64,000 nucleotides of DNA from Streptosporangium sp. NBC_01495. GTDB taxonomy: Bacteria; Actinomycetota; Actinomycetes; Streptosporangiales; Streptosporangiaceae. The stretch spans positions 8,432,001-8,496,000 of the forward strand of contig NZ_CP109430.1 in assembly GCF_036250735.1 (NCBI RefSeq), given 5' to 3'. Below, in pieces: positions 46,195 through 54,720 of this stretch. The stretch's first letter is position 1. Each line of letters opens with the position of its first letter. The translations under genes and the position numbers were made by a program. The notes under the pieces are model-generated. The model was not told where the DNA came from and did no database searches. It saw only the letters and a list, made by a program, of their open reading frames with translations.

Positions 46195-46650
46195 GTGAGC
46201 CCGGCACCCGGCAGACCCCGTCCTCCCCGCAGGCGCGACAGACATGGTCGCGGCCTGCGCGGCCCGCTGGCGCCCTCACACGTGCCGATCGCCAAGGCCC
46301 GCAGCGAGCGGTTCGACGATCTCGTCCTGGACGCCGTCGACCGGCTCAAGCCCCGGTGGGCCAAGCAACTGTCCGCCGTGGAGTTCGCGGTCGAGGAGGT
46401 CCCGCCGATCAGCGAGCTGGGCGACGGCCCCGGGCTGCTCACCGGCGAGCCCATCCCGTTCGGACGGGCGGAGCCCGCCGCGGGGACCCGCCCGGCCGTC
46501 GTGATCATCTACCGTCGTCCCCTGGAGAGCAGGGCCCGCGACCGCGACCACCTGGGCGCGATGGTGCACGAGGCGGTGGTCGAGCAGGTCGCGGGCCTGT
46601 TCGGGCTCTCCCCCGAGTCGGTCGATCCCGGCTTCGACGACCACGACTGA
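46195..46650 (+). CDS. Rv3259-like metallopeptidase-family protein with degenerate zinc motif
   Basis: 151 aa from the GTG at 46195. After an Arg/Pro-rich start the zincin-like domain runs ~35-151 (RFDDLVLDAVDRLKPRWAKQLSAVEFAVEEVPP; PAVVIIYRRPLESRARDRDHLGAMVHEAVVEQVAGLFGLSPESVDPGFD). The family's zinc motif HExxH reads HEAVV here, so the second His is missing and peptidase activity is doubtful. It has the same place as Rv3259 beside DUF3499 and whiB. Expression from a leaderless promoter is likely. Confidence 0.85.
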   Translation: MSPAPGRPRPPRRRDRHGRGLRGPLAPSHVPIAKARSERFDDLVLDAVDRLKPRWAKQLSAVEFAVEEVPPISELGDGPGLLTGEPIPFGRAEPAAGTRPAVVIIYRRPLESRARDRDHLGAMVHEAVVEQVAGLFGLSPESVDPGFDDHD

Positions 46651-46756
46651 CCCGCCGCCCCGGCAGGACCACGCCCCCGCCGCCTCCAGAGGCCGCGGCC
46701 GGTCCGCCGCGCCCCGAGGCGACCGCGACGGTCCCGCCATCTCTCAGTTCTCAGTG

Positions 46757-46799
46757 CAGAACGGTTCAATACAGAACGTTCAGGGCAGAACGGTCGCGG
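46757..46799. repeat. Three ~14-bp tandem units at the end of the DUF5719 gene
   Basis: cagaacg recurs at 46757, 46772 and 46786 (cagaacggttcaata, cagaacgttcaggg, cagaacggtcgcgg). The DUF5719 stop codon lies between the second and third. The pattern recalls the 14-bp array at 6157. Confidence 0.6.
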
Positions 46800-48195
46800 C
46801 GGACTCGGCGATCGGCGGGACCAGTGCCCACATTCGAGCGGGGGCCAGCGGCTGCACGGTCAGCGCCAGCCCGCCCTTGAGCCGCTCGTCCATGACGCGC
46901 CCGCCGTAGACCGGCCCCGAACCGGGCAGCGGCTGTACGACCACCGCGAAGGGCCCGTCCACCTTCTTGAGCGTGATCTGCTTGGTCCGGGCGGCGGAGA
47001 TCTCCACCTGGAACGGCTCGCGCGGCTCGCCATCGCGCGAAACCACCTGCACGCTCACCGTGCCCGCCGCGTCCGGCGCGGTCAGCAGCAGCCGGGAACT
47101 CACCTTGCCGCCCGCACGGTTGTCGGCGACGACGCTGCCCAGGTCGATGGGGGCCGCCCCCGCGGTGAAGGCCACGTCGGTCTTCGAACCGGTGCCGGTG
47201 GCGACGAGCCCGGCGACGATCGGGGTGTCCGAGGTGAGCACCAGCGCGGACGGCTCGCCGCCGATCCCGGTGGACAGGTCGAGGGTGGCGACGGACCCCC
47301 CGGGCACCTCGACGAGCTCGCGGCCCTGGAGCGCGTACGTCCCGTCGGGGGTGAGCGCCTTGATCTCCACCAGCGTGTCGAACTCCTCGGCGGAGGCGAC
47401 GAGCAGCTCGCGCTTCCCGCCGCCGCCGGGGATGCCCGGCACGACGACGCGGGTGGCGGGGGCGGCGGAGACCGGCAGCCAGTCCACGCCGCGCCCATCG
47501 TTCATGATCGCCCGTGCCGCGGCGGTGACCCGCCCCGAGCTGGTACGGACCTGGATCGCCAAGGCGAGCGCCGAGGGCGCGAGATCCAGGACCTTGATCG
47601 AGCGGCTCTGGCCCGGCTTGAGGGTGAACACGCCGCCGGTGTCGTCGAACACCGGGCCCTCGCCCGTGTAGACCATGATCTCCGCGATGGCCGGGGCGGG
47701 ATCGGCGTTGGTCAGGTACAGCGTGACGTCCGCCGCGGCCGGTCCCGGCCCGATCAGCCAGGTGCTCGCCACCGGCTCGGTGCAGCGCGTCCCGGCCAGC
47801 CCCCACTGCTCGCCCGACTTCTCCCTGCGGGTCTGCGCCACCTCCAGGCCGGCGGCCATGCTCCCGGTGGCCGCGACGACGAGGGGCGGCGACGAGGCCG
47901 GTACCCCGTCGTGCCAGAGACGGCCGGGGACGTCGACGGTGGCGAGGGTCTTGTCTCCGGTGACGAGCGTCGCGGAGCCCGGCTCCCGGCTGCCGGGCGG
48001 GGCGACCACTCCGACGGAGGTGTCGCCGGGCGCCGGGCAGACGGCCGTCACCGAGGCGACCGGCACCTTTTCGAACCCCGGCGCGGGGGTGGCGACGGCC
48101 TGCGGCTGAGTGGCGTAGGCCACCCCGTACAGGGCGAGCAGGGCCACCAGGACCAGCACCAGCAGGCTGAACCGGTTCTCGATCAGGGATTTCAC
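46780..48195 (-). CDS. DUF5719 extracytoplasmic protein
   Basis: 471 aa from a GTG. One membrane helix near the N-terminus (~9-29, LLVLVLVALLALYGVAYA) anchors a large beta-rich extracytoplasmic domain with two Cys (VTAVCPAPG, GTRCTEPV). The GTG overlaps the glycosyltransferase stop by 4 bases. The DUF5719 family is paired with this type of membrane glycosyltransferase in Streptomyces-like genomes near whiB. A role in exporting or placing a glycan is plausible but unproven. Confidence 0.88.
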   Translation of the reverse strand: MKSLIENRFSLLVLVLVALLALYGVAYATQPQAVATPAPGFEKVPVASVTAVCPAPGDTSVGVVAPPGSREPGSATLVTGDKTLATVDVPGRLWHDGVPASSPPLVVAATGSMAAGLEVAQTRREKSGEQWGLAGTRCTEPVASTWLIGPGPAAADVTLYLTNADPAPAIAEIMVYTGEGPVFDDTGGVFTLKPGQSRSIKVLDLAPSALALAIQVRTSSGRVTAAARAIMNDGRGVDWLPVSAAPATRVVVPGIPGGGGKRELLVASAEEFDTLVEIKALTPDGTYALQGRELVEVPGGSVATLDLSTGIGGEPSALVLTSDTPIVAGLVATGTGSKTDVAFTAGAAPIDLGSVVADNRAGGKVSSRLLLTAPDAAGTVSVQVVSRDGEPREPFQVEISAARTKQITLKKVDGPFAVVVQPLPGSGPVYGGRVMDERLKGGLALTVQPLAPARMWALVPPIAESAATVLP

Positions 48196-51074
48196 CGGGC
48201 GGCCAGCTCTCTGCGGGTTTCGGGCAGGTCCTGGGGGACGGCGGACTCGTCGGACTCGGTGCGCGAGCCCGGCGCGGCCAGGACCGAGACGATCAGCACC
48301 AGCACGGCCTGGGCCCAGAGCCAGCGGCCGTGCCAGGGGTCACCGGGCGGGGTGGCGGGAAGGGCGATCGGCTGGGTCAGCCGCCAGACGCCGACCGCGC
48401 GCGACAGGCTCATCCTCGCCAGCGAGGGCTGCGAGTCGAGCGCGTGGCTGATCTCCGGATCGACGGGCGCGGTGACCACGACGAACCGAACGCCGTGGGC
48501 GGCGAGGACCCGGGCGTCGTCACCGCCCCTGCCGGACACCAGCCCGGCCGCGGCGACGCGGACCAGCTCCCTGGGACCGTCGGGGACGGGGATGTCGGCC
48601 TCGCCGACCACCGGGGTGCGCCCGCGCAGCACGGTGAAGAGCAGGCCGCCCGGCGAGGCGCGCAGCAGCAGGGTCCGCTCGCCGCCCGCGGAGTTGTCCG
48701 CGGCGAGGGCGGGCACGACATCGCGTACGGTCCCGCGGAGCGGGCCGTCCACACCCTTGACGATCCACATGCCCGCCGCGAGCAACGGCGTGGAGAACGC
48801 GACCAGCACGACGCCGAACGCGGCGAGCCTGCGCAGTCCCCCCGCCGCCCGGAACTCCACGACCCTGTCGGCGGTGAGCGCGGCCACCACGAGCATGCCG
48901 GTGGCTGCGAAGGCCAGCGGCACCCCCGGCCAGGCGGGGGCCTCGACGTCGCCGTTGATCGAGGTGACGGTGGTCCTGCTGACCAGGATCGCCACCAGCA
49001 CGCCGAAGAGCGCGACGCCCCAGCCGACCGCGATGACCATCCGGTTGCGGCGCATCAGCAGCGCGAGCAGGCAGGCGGCGAGGAGGCCGCCGGTCACCCA
49101 GAGCGGCGGCATGCCGGGACCGCCGGGGCTGAGCAGCAGCAGCGACCCGGCGGGCAGCGCGGGGTCGACCAGTGCGGGCTGGTGCAGCCCGGCCTCCAGC
49201 AGGAGCTGCCCGGGGTCGGCGACCACCTGGGCCAGCCAGGGGAACAGCAGGGCCACGGGGACGGCGAACGCCACGAGCATCGAGACCGCGACGCCCCGGC
49301 GCGGGAAGGCCAGCGCGGCCAGCGCGCCGAGGATCGCGGTCAGCGGGTAGACCAGCGGGGCGAAGGCCGTGCCGACGGCGAGGAGGAGTCCCAGACCCCA
49401 GGCCGCGCGGCGGGCGCGGCGGCGCTCCCCGGCGAGCACGGTGGTGGCGAGCGCCGCGTAGACGGGCAGCAGCACGAAGACCACCGCGGTACCGAGCCGC
49501 CCCGCGGCGACCGCGCCGGTGGCGACCGGCAGGAGGGCGTACGAGGAGGCCAGCCAGACCCTGGTCCAGCGGCCGGGGACCATCGACCGGGTGGCCACGT
49601 ACGCGGAGACCCCCGCCAGCGGCACGCAGCCGAGCAGCAGCAGCGACACCGCGAGCCACGTCTTGCCGAAGAGCACCGTGGAGAGCACGGCCAGCACCGC
49701 CACGTAGGGCGGGGCCCACGCGTCGGTGCCCAGGCCCACCTGGTGGTAGCTCGCGCGGTAGAGGTCCCACAGGTCGGAGGCTCCGCCGATCACCGGGACG
49801 AGCGCGCCGCCGCCCAGCCTGGCGCCACCGGTCACCGCGCGCTCGGCGACCAGCGTGACCAGGGCGAGCGCCAGGAAGAGCAGGACGCCGGGGTTGCCGA
49901 AGACCTGCTGCATCACCCCGGCGTCGGTGAGCAGCTCCTCGCCGTCCTCCTGCGCGTGCGGCTCGGCGGCCAGCGCGTGGTGGCGTCCGGCGGACTCCAC
50001 GAACCCGCCCCCTGCCAGGTAGTTCTGGGCCCTGTCGACGAGCCGCCGGTAACCGGCGCCCGGCGGGGTGAGGAGCCGGCTGACCGCCGCGTACCCCTGC
50101 CTGCGGCCCTTGGCCCGCGCCCGCCGGGCCTTGATCATCCGGATGGGATGGCCGAACACCGAGCCGAACGCGAGGAACTCGTCCAGCGCGTTGGCGGGCT
50201 GTTTGGCCACGAGGAACAGCACCGTGCGGAAGAGCGACCCGACCGCGTTGCGCACCAGCGCCCACAGCAGCGGGCGCAGGGGCAGGTTCGCCATGACGAC
50301 GAAGAGGGCGTTGCGGCGGTCCAGGCGGCGGGGGTGGTCCCCGCTGGCGGTGATGCGGCGCCGCCGCCGGGTGGCGGCCTCGGCGTGCCAGGCGATCGCC
50401 CGGGTGACGTTCTGCACGCGGTACCCGGCGGTCCTGACGCGCCAGCACAGGTCGAGGTCGTCACGGAACAGCGGCAGGGCGGGATCGAGCCCGCCGATCT
50501 CGTCCCAGACGTCCCTGCGGATCAGCATGCCCGCGGTGGAGACGGAGAGCACGTCCCTGGTCCCGTCGTACTGCCCCTGGTCGAACTCGCGGGCCTCCAG
50601 GCCGGTGTCCCTACGGCCGGTGCGGTCGACGGTGACGCCGACCTCCAGCAGGAGCCTCCGGTCGAGCCAGTCGCGGAGCTTGGGGCCGAGCACCGCCGTC
50701 CTGGGATCCTCGTCGGCGGCCTCGAGCAGGATCCGCAGGGCGTGGACGTCCGGGGCGCAGTCGTCGTGCAGCAGCCAGATCCACTCCCGGCCACCGCCGG
50801 GGCCGAGCCGGTCGAGGACCTCGGTGACGGCCTCGCCGAAACCGGTCGAGCGCGGCAGGGTGAGCACCGCCCTGGAGCCGAGGGCCTCGGTCAGCAGCGC
50901 GGCGCTGCCGTCCCTGCTGCCGTTGTCGACCCCGACGACCCGGTCCACCGGGCGGGTCTGCCTGAGCAGGGCTTCCAGGGTCTCCCTCAGCCAGCGGGAG
51001 CCGTCGTGGGAGACGACGATCGCGGTGACGGTGTGGTGGGGGCGCTGGGGGTGCGGGGGGTCGGTGATGGACAT
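48192..51074 (-). CDS. Large membrane glycosyltransferase, GT2 domain plus multi-pass region
   Basis: 960 aa from the ATG at 51074; in-frame upstream codons lack a ribosome-binding site. The GT2 domain (~15-260) has VTAIVVSHDGSRWLRETLEAL, VVGVDNGSRDGSA, LLHDDCAPD and a C-terminal FRDDLDLCWRVRTAGYRV with acidic residues typical of rhamnosyl- or galactofuranosyltransferase relatives. A further ~560 residues carry about twelve membrane helices, followed by an extracytoplasmic stretch and a final helix. It probably builds or modifies a cell-surface polysaccharide. TATCGT ~34 nt upstream is a -10 candidate. Confidence 0.92.
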   Translation of the reverse strand: MSITDPPHPQRPHHTVTAIVVSHDGSRWLRETLEALLRQTRPVDRVVGVDNGSRDGSAALLTEALGSRAVLTLPRSTGFGEAVTEVLDRLGPGGGREWIWLLHDDCAPDVHALRILLEAADEDPRTAVLGPKLRDWLDRRLLLEVGVTVDRTGRRDTGLEAREFDQGQYDGTRDVLSVSTAGMLIRRDVWDEIGGLDPALPLFRDDLDLCWRVRTAGYRVQNVTRAIAWHAEAATRRRRRITASGDHPRRLDRRNALFVVMANLPLRPLLWALVRNAVGSLFRTVLFLVAKQPANALDEFLAFGSVFGHPIRMIKARRARAKGRRQGYAAVSRLLTPPGAGYRRLVDRAQNYLAGGGFVESAGRHHALAAEPHAQEDGEELLTDAGVMQQVFGNPGVLLFLALALVTLVAERAVTGGARLGGGALVPVIGGASDLWDLYRASYHQVGLGTDAWAPPYVAVLAVLSTVLFGKTWLAVSLLLLGCVPLAGVSAYVATRSMVPGRWTRVWLASSYALLPVATGAVAAGRLGTAVVFVLLPVYAALATTVLAGERRRARRAAWGLGLLLAVGTAFAPLVYPLTAILGALAALAFPRRGVAVSMLVAFAVPVALLFPWLAQVVADPGQLLLEAGLHQPALVDPALPAGSLLLLSPGGPGMPPLWVTGGLLAACLLALLMRRNRMVIAVGWGVALFGVLVAILVSRTTVTSINGDVEAPAWPGVPLAFAATGMLVVAALTADRVVEFRAAGGLRRLAAFGVVLVAFSTPLLAAGMWIVKGVDGPLRGTVRDVVPALAADNSAGGERTLLLRASPGGLLFTVLRGRTPVVGEADIPVPDGPRELVRVAAAGLVSGRGGDDARVLAAHGVRFVVVTAPVDPEISHALDSQPSLARMSLSRAVGVWRLTQPIALPATPPGDPWHGRWLWAQAVLVLIVSVLAAPGSRTESDESAVPQDLPETRRELAAR

Positions 51075-51385
51075 ACGTCCCGTGTTCAGGAGTGGTGGTG
51101 ATCGGCGCGATAACGATACGGCACCCTCTGTCTGACTATGTCTTACACCTGGTCGCGGGCATGAAAAAAGGGTCACGCGACCGACGGTCACGTGACCCCA
51201 TGGACATATTCGTCAAACGCCTCCGGGAGGCGTCACATACCTCTGCCAGACCGCTCGAACCGCTTCGGTACTTCCTCGGTGTCGACCGGTGTTCATGTGT
51301 TCATAGTGTTCGTCGGCGCGCGGACGTCCAGACCGTCCGGATCTCAGAGCGCTCAAGCCTTCCGGCCACCCGGTTCCCGGACGGC
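51075..51385. other. 311-base gap between the glycosyltransferase and whiB genes
   Basis: No gene. It holds the whiB terminator (51164-51198) and the promoter of the downstream glycosyltransferase gene. The stretch 51230-51385 is less GC-rich and has no recognisable element. Confidence 0.6.
51164..51198 (-). terminator. Intrinsic terminator of whiB with U-tract
   Basis: On the minus strand GGGTCACGTGAC pairs with GTCGCGTGACCC (11 of 12) around CGTCG and runs straight into TTTTTT. It is the most textbook rho-independent terminator in the window and ends the whiB transcript ~190 bases past its stop. Confidence 0.88.
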
Positions 51386-51646
51386 TCAGACCGCCTCACG
51401 CTTGATCCGGCGGCGTTCACGCTCCGACAACCCACCCCAGATTCCAAACCGCTCGTCATGCTCGAGCGCGTACTCGAGACACTCGGCACGCACCTCGCAG
51501 GAGCGGCAAACCTTCTTGGCCTCGCGGGTGGACCCTCCCTTCTCCGGGAAGAACGCCTCCGGGTCGGTCTGCGCGCACAAGGCGCGCTCCTGCCAGCCAA
51601 GCTGCTCTTCAGCGATGCTCTCCTGTGCGATGACCAGGTCGGCCAC
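51386..51646 (-). CDS. whiB: WhiB-family iron-sulfur transcription factor
   Basis: 86 aa from the GTG at 51646, with GGGAGG six bases upstream; the open frame continues upstream but has no site. Cys24, 47, 50 and 56 bind a 4Fe-4S cluster. GIWGG (68-72) is the beta-turn and RERRRIKRE the basic DNA-contact end. Length and position beside fbiA match Streptomyces WhiB and mycobacterial WhiB2/WhmD, which control septation together with WhiA. It ends in a strong terminator. Confidence 0.96.
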   Translation of the reverse strand: MADLVIAQESIAEEQLGWQERALCAQTDPEAFFPEKGGSTREAKKVCRSCEVRAECLEYALEHDERFGIWGGLSERERRRIKREAV

Positions 51647-51737
51647 TGCACACCTCCCTGCCGCACGCCCGCAAAATTGGAGCCCCCCTATGAACGCCTC
51701 CCCCTTACCCACCCAGAGGAAGGCGTAACAACACGTG

Positions 51738-51749
51738 TGTAATTACACG
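51738..51749. promoter_or_regulatory. Palindrome in the whiB upstream region
   Basis: GTGTAATTACAC is a perfect 12-bp palindrome 92 bases before the whiB GTG. Downstream on the minus strand, TTGTTA and TAAGGG are spaced by 18 bases and could be the -35/-10. The palindrome may be an operator for a developmental regulator. Confidence 0.45.
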
Positions 51750-51874
51750 CGCGTGCCCGGTGTGGCGTCAAGCGGCATGCTGGTATCCGGGGAAAGACCT
51801 GCTCTCCCCGGTTGTGGGTCGTGTGCCTGCCACGACGGCAATTGCACCAGGTGATCGCTGTGACCGCCAGGGGC

Positions 51875-54481
51875 TCAGTGCTCTCGGCGGTCGGAACCGT
51901 ACCAGGACATGTTCTGATCCTGACCGGGGCCCACCCTCTCTCTATCCGGGGTTTCCTCATCCGTGACCTGACCTGGGCGTTGTTCGGGCTTGTAGATCGC
52001 CGTCGGGTCTATCGGCTGCGAGTCCCACGTCCTGGAGGCGGGCGCGGGAGCGCTCAGCGGGTCTCCCTGGTAGGCGCTCGGGTCGAACCGGAGCGTCGCC
52101 TCCGACTGGGGGTCCCACTGGTGGGACTGGTACGCCGGCGTCTGGGGGGCCTGGGAGGCCTGCGGAGCCTGAGGGTTCTGTGCGGGCGGGGGATTCTGCG
52201 GGGTCTGCGGGTGCCCGAACGGACCCTCGTAGCCCGGGGAGCCGTACTCGGGAACGCGCAACTGAGGCTCGGTGCCGCTCTGCTGGGTCTGCTGCTGGTA
52301 GCTCTCCGCCTGCTGGTAGGCCTGGGCCATCTGCTGGGACCTGAGATCCACCGGGTCGGGCGCCGGGTAGGCCGGGCTCTGCTCGGCGCCGGGGTAACCG
52401 CCGAACGGCTGGCCGTAGTTCTCCGGAGGCTGCGGGAAGGACTGCGGCGACTGACCGTCGAACGGCGGGCGCTGCTGGGCGTCCAGCGGCTGGCCCTGGC
52501 GTCCGTCGGCCGGCGGGTAGGACGTGGCCTGCTGCTCGGGCTGGTGACCGTAGCCGGGCGACTGCGGCTCCTGCTGCCCGAAGCCCTGCGGCTCCGGCTG
52601 CCTGCCGAAGCCCTGGGCCTCGGACCGCTGGTAGCCCTGCGGGTCGGCCTGCTGGTAGCCCAGCGGGTCGGCCTGCGAGTAGCTCGACTGCTCCGGCTGC
52701 GGGTAACCCGGCTGCTCGGCCTGCCGACGGGAACCCGACGGCTGCGGCTCCTGGCCGTACACCGGTGAGATCGGCGAGACCGGAGGAGCCGGGGACTCGA
52801 CCTGCTGGCCGAAGAGCGGGTCGGACTGCCCGGAGGAGGCGGTCTGCCCGTAGTCGGACTGCGGCCGGTCCGAGTGATGGCCGTACGCGGAGGAGGGGGA
52901 GGGGTCGGGCTGCCGGCCGAAGCCCTGCGACTCGGGCTGCCCGTACGACGAGGGGTCCGAGTACTGGGAGTAGCTCGGCAACTGGGGGCTGGAGTGCCGC
53001 CCGGACCCCGACGACTGCGACTCCTGGCCGTACACCGGCGAGACAGGAGGAGCCGGGGACGCCGGGGACGCCGGGGACGCCGAGGATTCAGTCTGCTGGC
53101 CGAAGCCCTGAGACTCCTGACCGTACGACGAGGAGTCCGGGAACTGGGGATAGCTCGGCAGCCGGGGTTCCGTCTGGGCGTGCGGCTCCACCGGGGCGGC
53201 GTAGACCGGCGGGTCGTAGGCCGCGGCCGGGGGGTCGTACGGCTTGGCGGGGGCCGGGGGCTGGACGTCCGCCGCGACGTACGGGTTCGGGGTGTGGTTT
53301 CCGGCCGGGGAGGCGGGCTGCGGGTGGTTCTGCGGCTCGGGCTGCGCGTACCCCTGCCCCTGCGACTCCTGCTGCTGGGACGGTTGCGGGTAGGAACCGG
53401 GCTGGGGCGCGTACGACGGGTTCTCGGCGGGCGGCGCGTAGGGAGCCTGGGAGTATCCGTCACCGGTCTGCGGCGCGGGGGACGCCGGCGGCGGGTGGGA
53501 GGCCGCCTGCGAGCCGTACCCCTCCGAGGCTCCGGCGGAGCTGTGCGCGGGCGCCGGCGGGAGCGCGGGACGGTTGTACGGGGGCTGCGGAGCCGGGACG
53601 GGCGGGGCCTCCTGCTGATACCCCTGGCCACCTTGCGGCCCCTGATCCTGCGGGTATCCCTGACCACCTTGCGGCCCCTGATCCTGCGGGTATCCCTGAC
53701 CACCCTGCGGCCCCTGATCCTGCGGGTATCCCTGACCACCCTGCGGCCCCTGATCCTGCGGGTATCCCTGACCACCCTGCGGCCCCTGATCCTGCGGGTA
53801 TCCCTGACCACCCTGCGGCCCCCGGGGGTGGACGCCGCTCTGGGCCTGGGGGTACGCGCCCTGCGGAACGCCCTGCCCATGGGGACCCTGGGGACCCTGA
53901 AGCCCCTGAGGGTGGCCCTGGAAGGGGGCCTGTCCCTGCGGGGGGACGGGCGGCCGGCCGTAGGCGTCGTACCTCTGCTCCTGCGGATGCTCCGGGGAGC
54001 GGCCGAAGCCGCCGTCGGCGCGGAAGGCGCCGGCGCGCGAGCCCGCCGGGATCGCCTTCGGCAGCACGTACAGCAGCGCGACCGTGGTCAGCCCGAGGGC
54101 GGGCAGGCCGACAAGGAGGAACTCGACCTTCCCCATGAAGCCCTCCACGCCGCCGAACAGCCCGGCGACCACGCCGATCAGGCCGAACAGCACGGAGAGC
54201 CCGAGCGTGCCGGCCACCACGAGTGCCATCACCTTCAGCCGCTCGATCGCCGGGCCGAGGTTGGTCGCCAGCAGCACGGCCCCCACGAGCAGCGCCAGGA
54301 CGACCGGCGAGGTGAGCCGCCCCAGGGAGTCCGCCGCGCGCTCGGCGAAGGAGGACGATCCACCCCCGAACAGCAGGCGTTCGATGCCGACGAGAACGCT
54401 CGCGGACGCGAAGGCGACCATGAGCCACGCCGCCGGTCCCCGGAGCCGGCCTGCCTCGACATTGATCACAACTACCCCCAT
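51875..54481 (-). CDS. Four-helix membrane protein with very long Gln/Pro/Ser-rich tail
   Basis: 868 aa from the ATG at 54481 (GTG four codons in is possible). Four membrane helices lie within ~15-170 (AAWLMVAFASASVLVGIERLLF, SPVVLALLVGAVLLATNLG, MALVVAGTLGLSVLFGLIGVV, FLLVGLPALGLTTVALLYVLP). The remaining ~700 residues are Gln/Pro/Ser/Tyr-rich and surely disordered, including five GQGYPQDQGPQG repeats and many QGFGxQ motifs. The C-terminus DPTAIYKPEQRPGQ looks like a conserved docking patch. Not a known enzyme; possibly a scaffold at the membrane. It diverges from fbiA. Confidence 0.85.
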   Translation of the reverse strand: MGVVVINVEAGRLRGPAAWLMVAFASASVLVGIERLLFGGGSSSFAERAADSLGRLTSPVVLALLVGAVLLATNLGPAIERLKVMALVVAGTLGLSVLFGLIGVVAGLFGGVEGFMGKVEFLLVGLPALGLTTVALLYVLPKAIPAGSRAGAFRADGGFGRSPEHPQEQRYDAYGRPPVPPQGQAPFQGHPQGLQGPQGPHGQGVPQGAYPQAQSGVHPRGPQGGQGYPQDQGPQGGQGYPQDQGPQGGQGYPQDQGPQGGQGYPQDQGPQGGQGYPQDQGPQGGQGYQQEAPPVPAPQPPYNRPALPPAPAHSSAGASEGYGSQAASHPPPASPAPQTGDGYSQAPYAPPAENPSYAPQPGSYPQPSQQQESQGQGYAQPEPQNHPQPASPAGNHTPNPYVAADVQPPAPAKPYDPPAAAYDPPVYAAPVEPHAQTEPRLPSYPQFPDSSSYGQESQGFGQQTESSASPASPASPAPPVSPVYGQESQSSGSGRHSSPQLPSYSQYSDPSSYGQPESQGFGRQPDPSPSSAYGHHSDRPQSDYGQTASSGQSDPLFGQQVESPAPPVSPISPVYGQEPQPSGSRRQAEQPGYPQPEQSSYSQADPLGYQQADPQGYQRSEAQGFGRQPEPQGFGQQEPQSPGYGHQPEQQATSYPPADGRQGQPLDAQQRPPFDGQSPQSFPQPPENYGQPFGGYPGAEQSPAYPAPDPVDLRSQQMAQAYQQAESYQQQTQQSGTEPQLRVPEYGSPGYEGPFGHPQTPQNPPPAQNPQAPQASQAPQTPAYQSHQWDPQSEATLRFDPSAYQGDPLSAPAPASRTWDSQPIDPTAIYKPEQRPGQVTDEETPDRERVGPGQDQNMSWYGSDRREH
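53639..53818. repeat. 36-bp minisatellite, five units, inside a coding region
   Basis: Five head-to-tail 36-bp units starting cccctgatcctgcgggtat; units 2-5 are identical and unit 1 differs by one base. A partial unit precedes at ~53621. Each encodes GQGYPQDQGPQG on the minus strand, so unit changes keep the frame. Confidence 0.95.
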
Positions 54482-54720
54482 AGGGTCTTTAGGTAAACCC
54501 GGGTCAGTTTTGCACATGGCTGACTTTGCTGTCGGTGGTCCCAGGAAGCCCACCAACCCCATAAGTACTCCATTACACCCTATAAGCCCACATTTCGGGC
54601 GGCCAATCAGGCGATCCGGCCAGGGCGGGCACCCCTCATAACGATCATGAAAAGACTACTGTGAACCGCCCGCGGGCACCCCGCCAACAGGCTCGGCGAC
54701 CTAGTGGAACACTGGACGGC

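Noticed and set aside
45888..46245. Several Arg/Gly- or Pro-rich frames between DUF3499 and the Rv3259-like gene
   Set aside because: All are products of the C-rich low-complexity DNA and lack ribosome-binding sites.
48330..51101. A 923-codon open frame antisense to the glycosyltransferase
   Set aside because: Arg/Gly/Gln/Glu-rich shadow without motifs; the minus strand encodes a recognisable GT2 protein.
53639..53818. CRISPR-like 36-bp repeats
   Set aside because: Repeats are head-to-tail without spacers and encode an in-frame peptide repeat.
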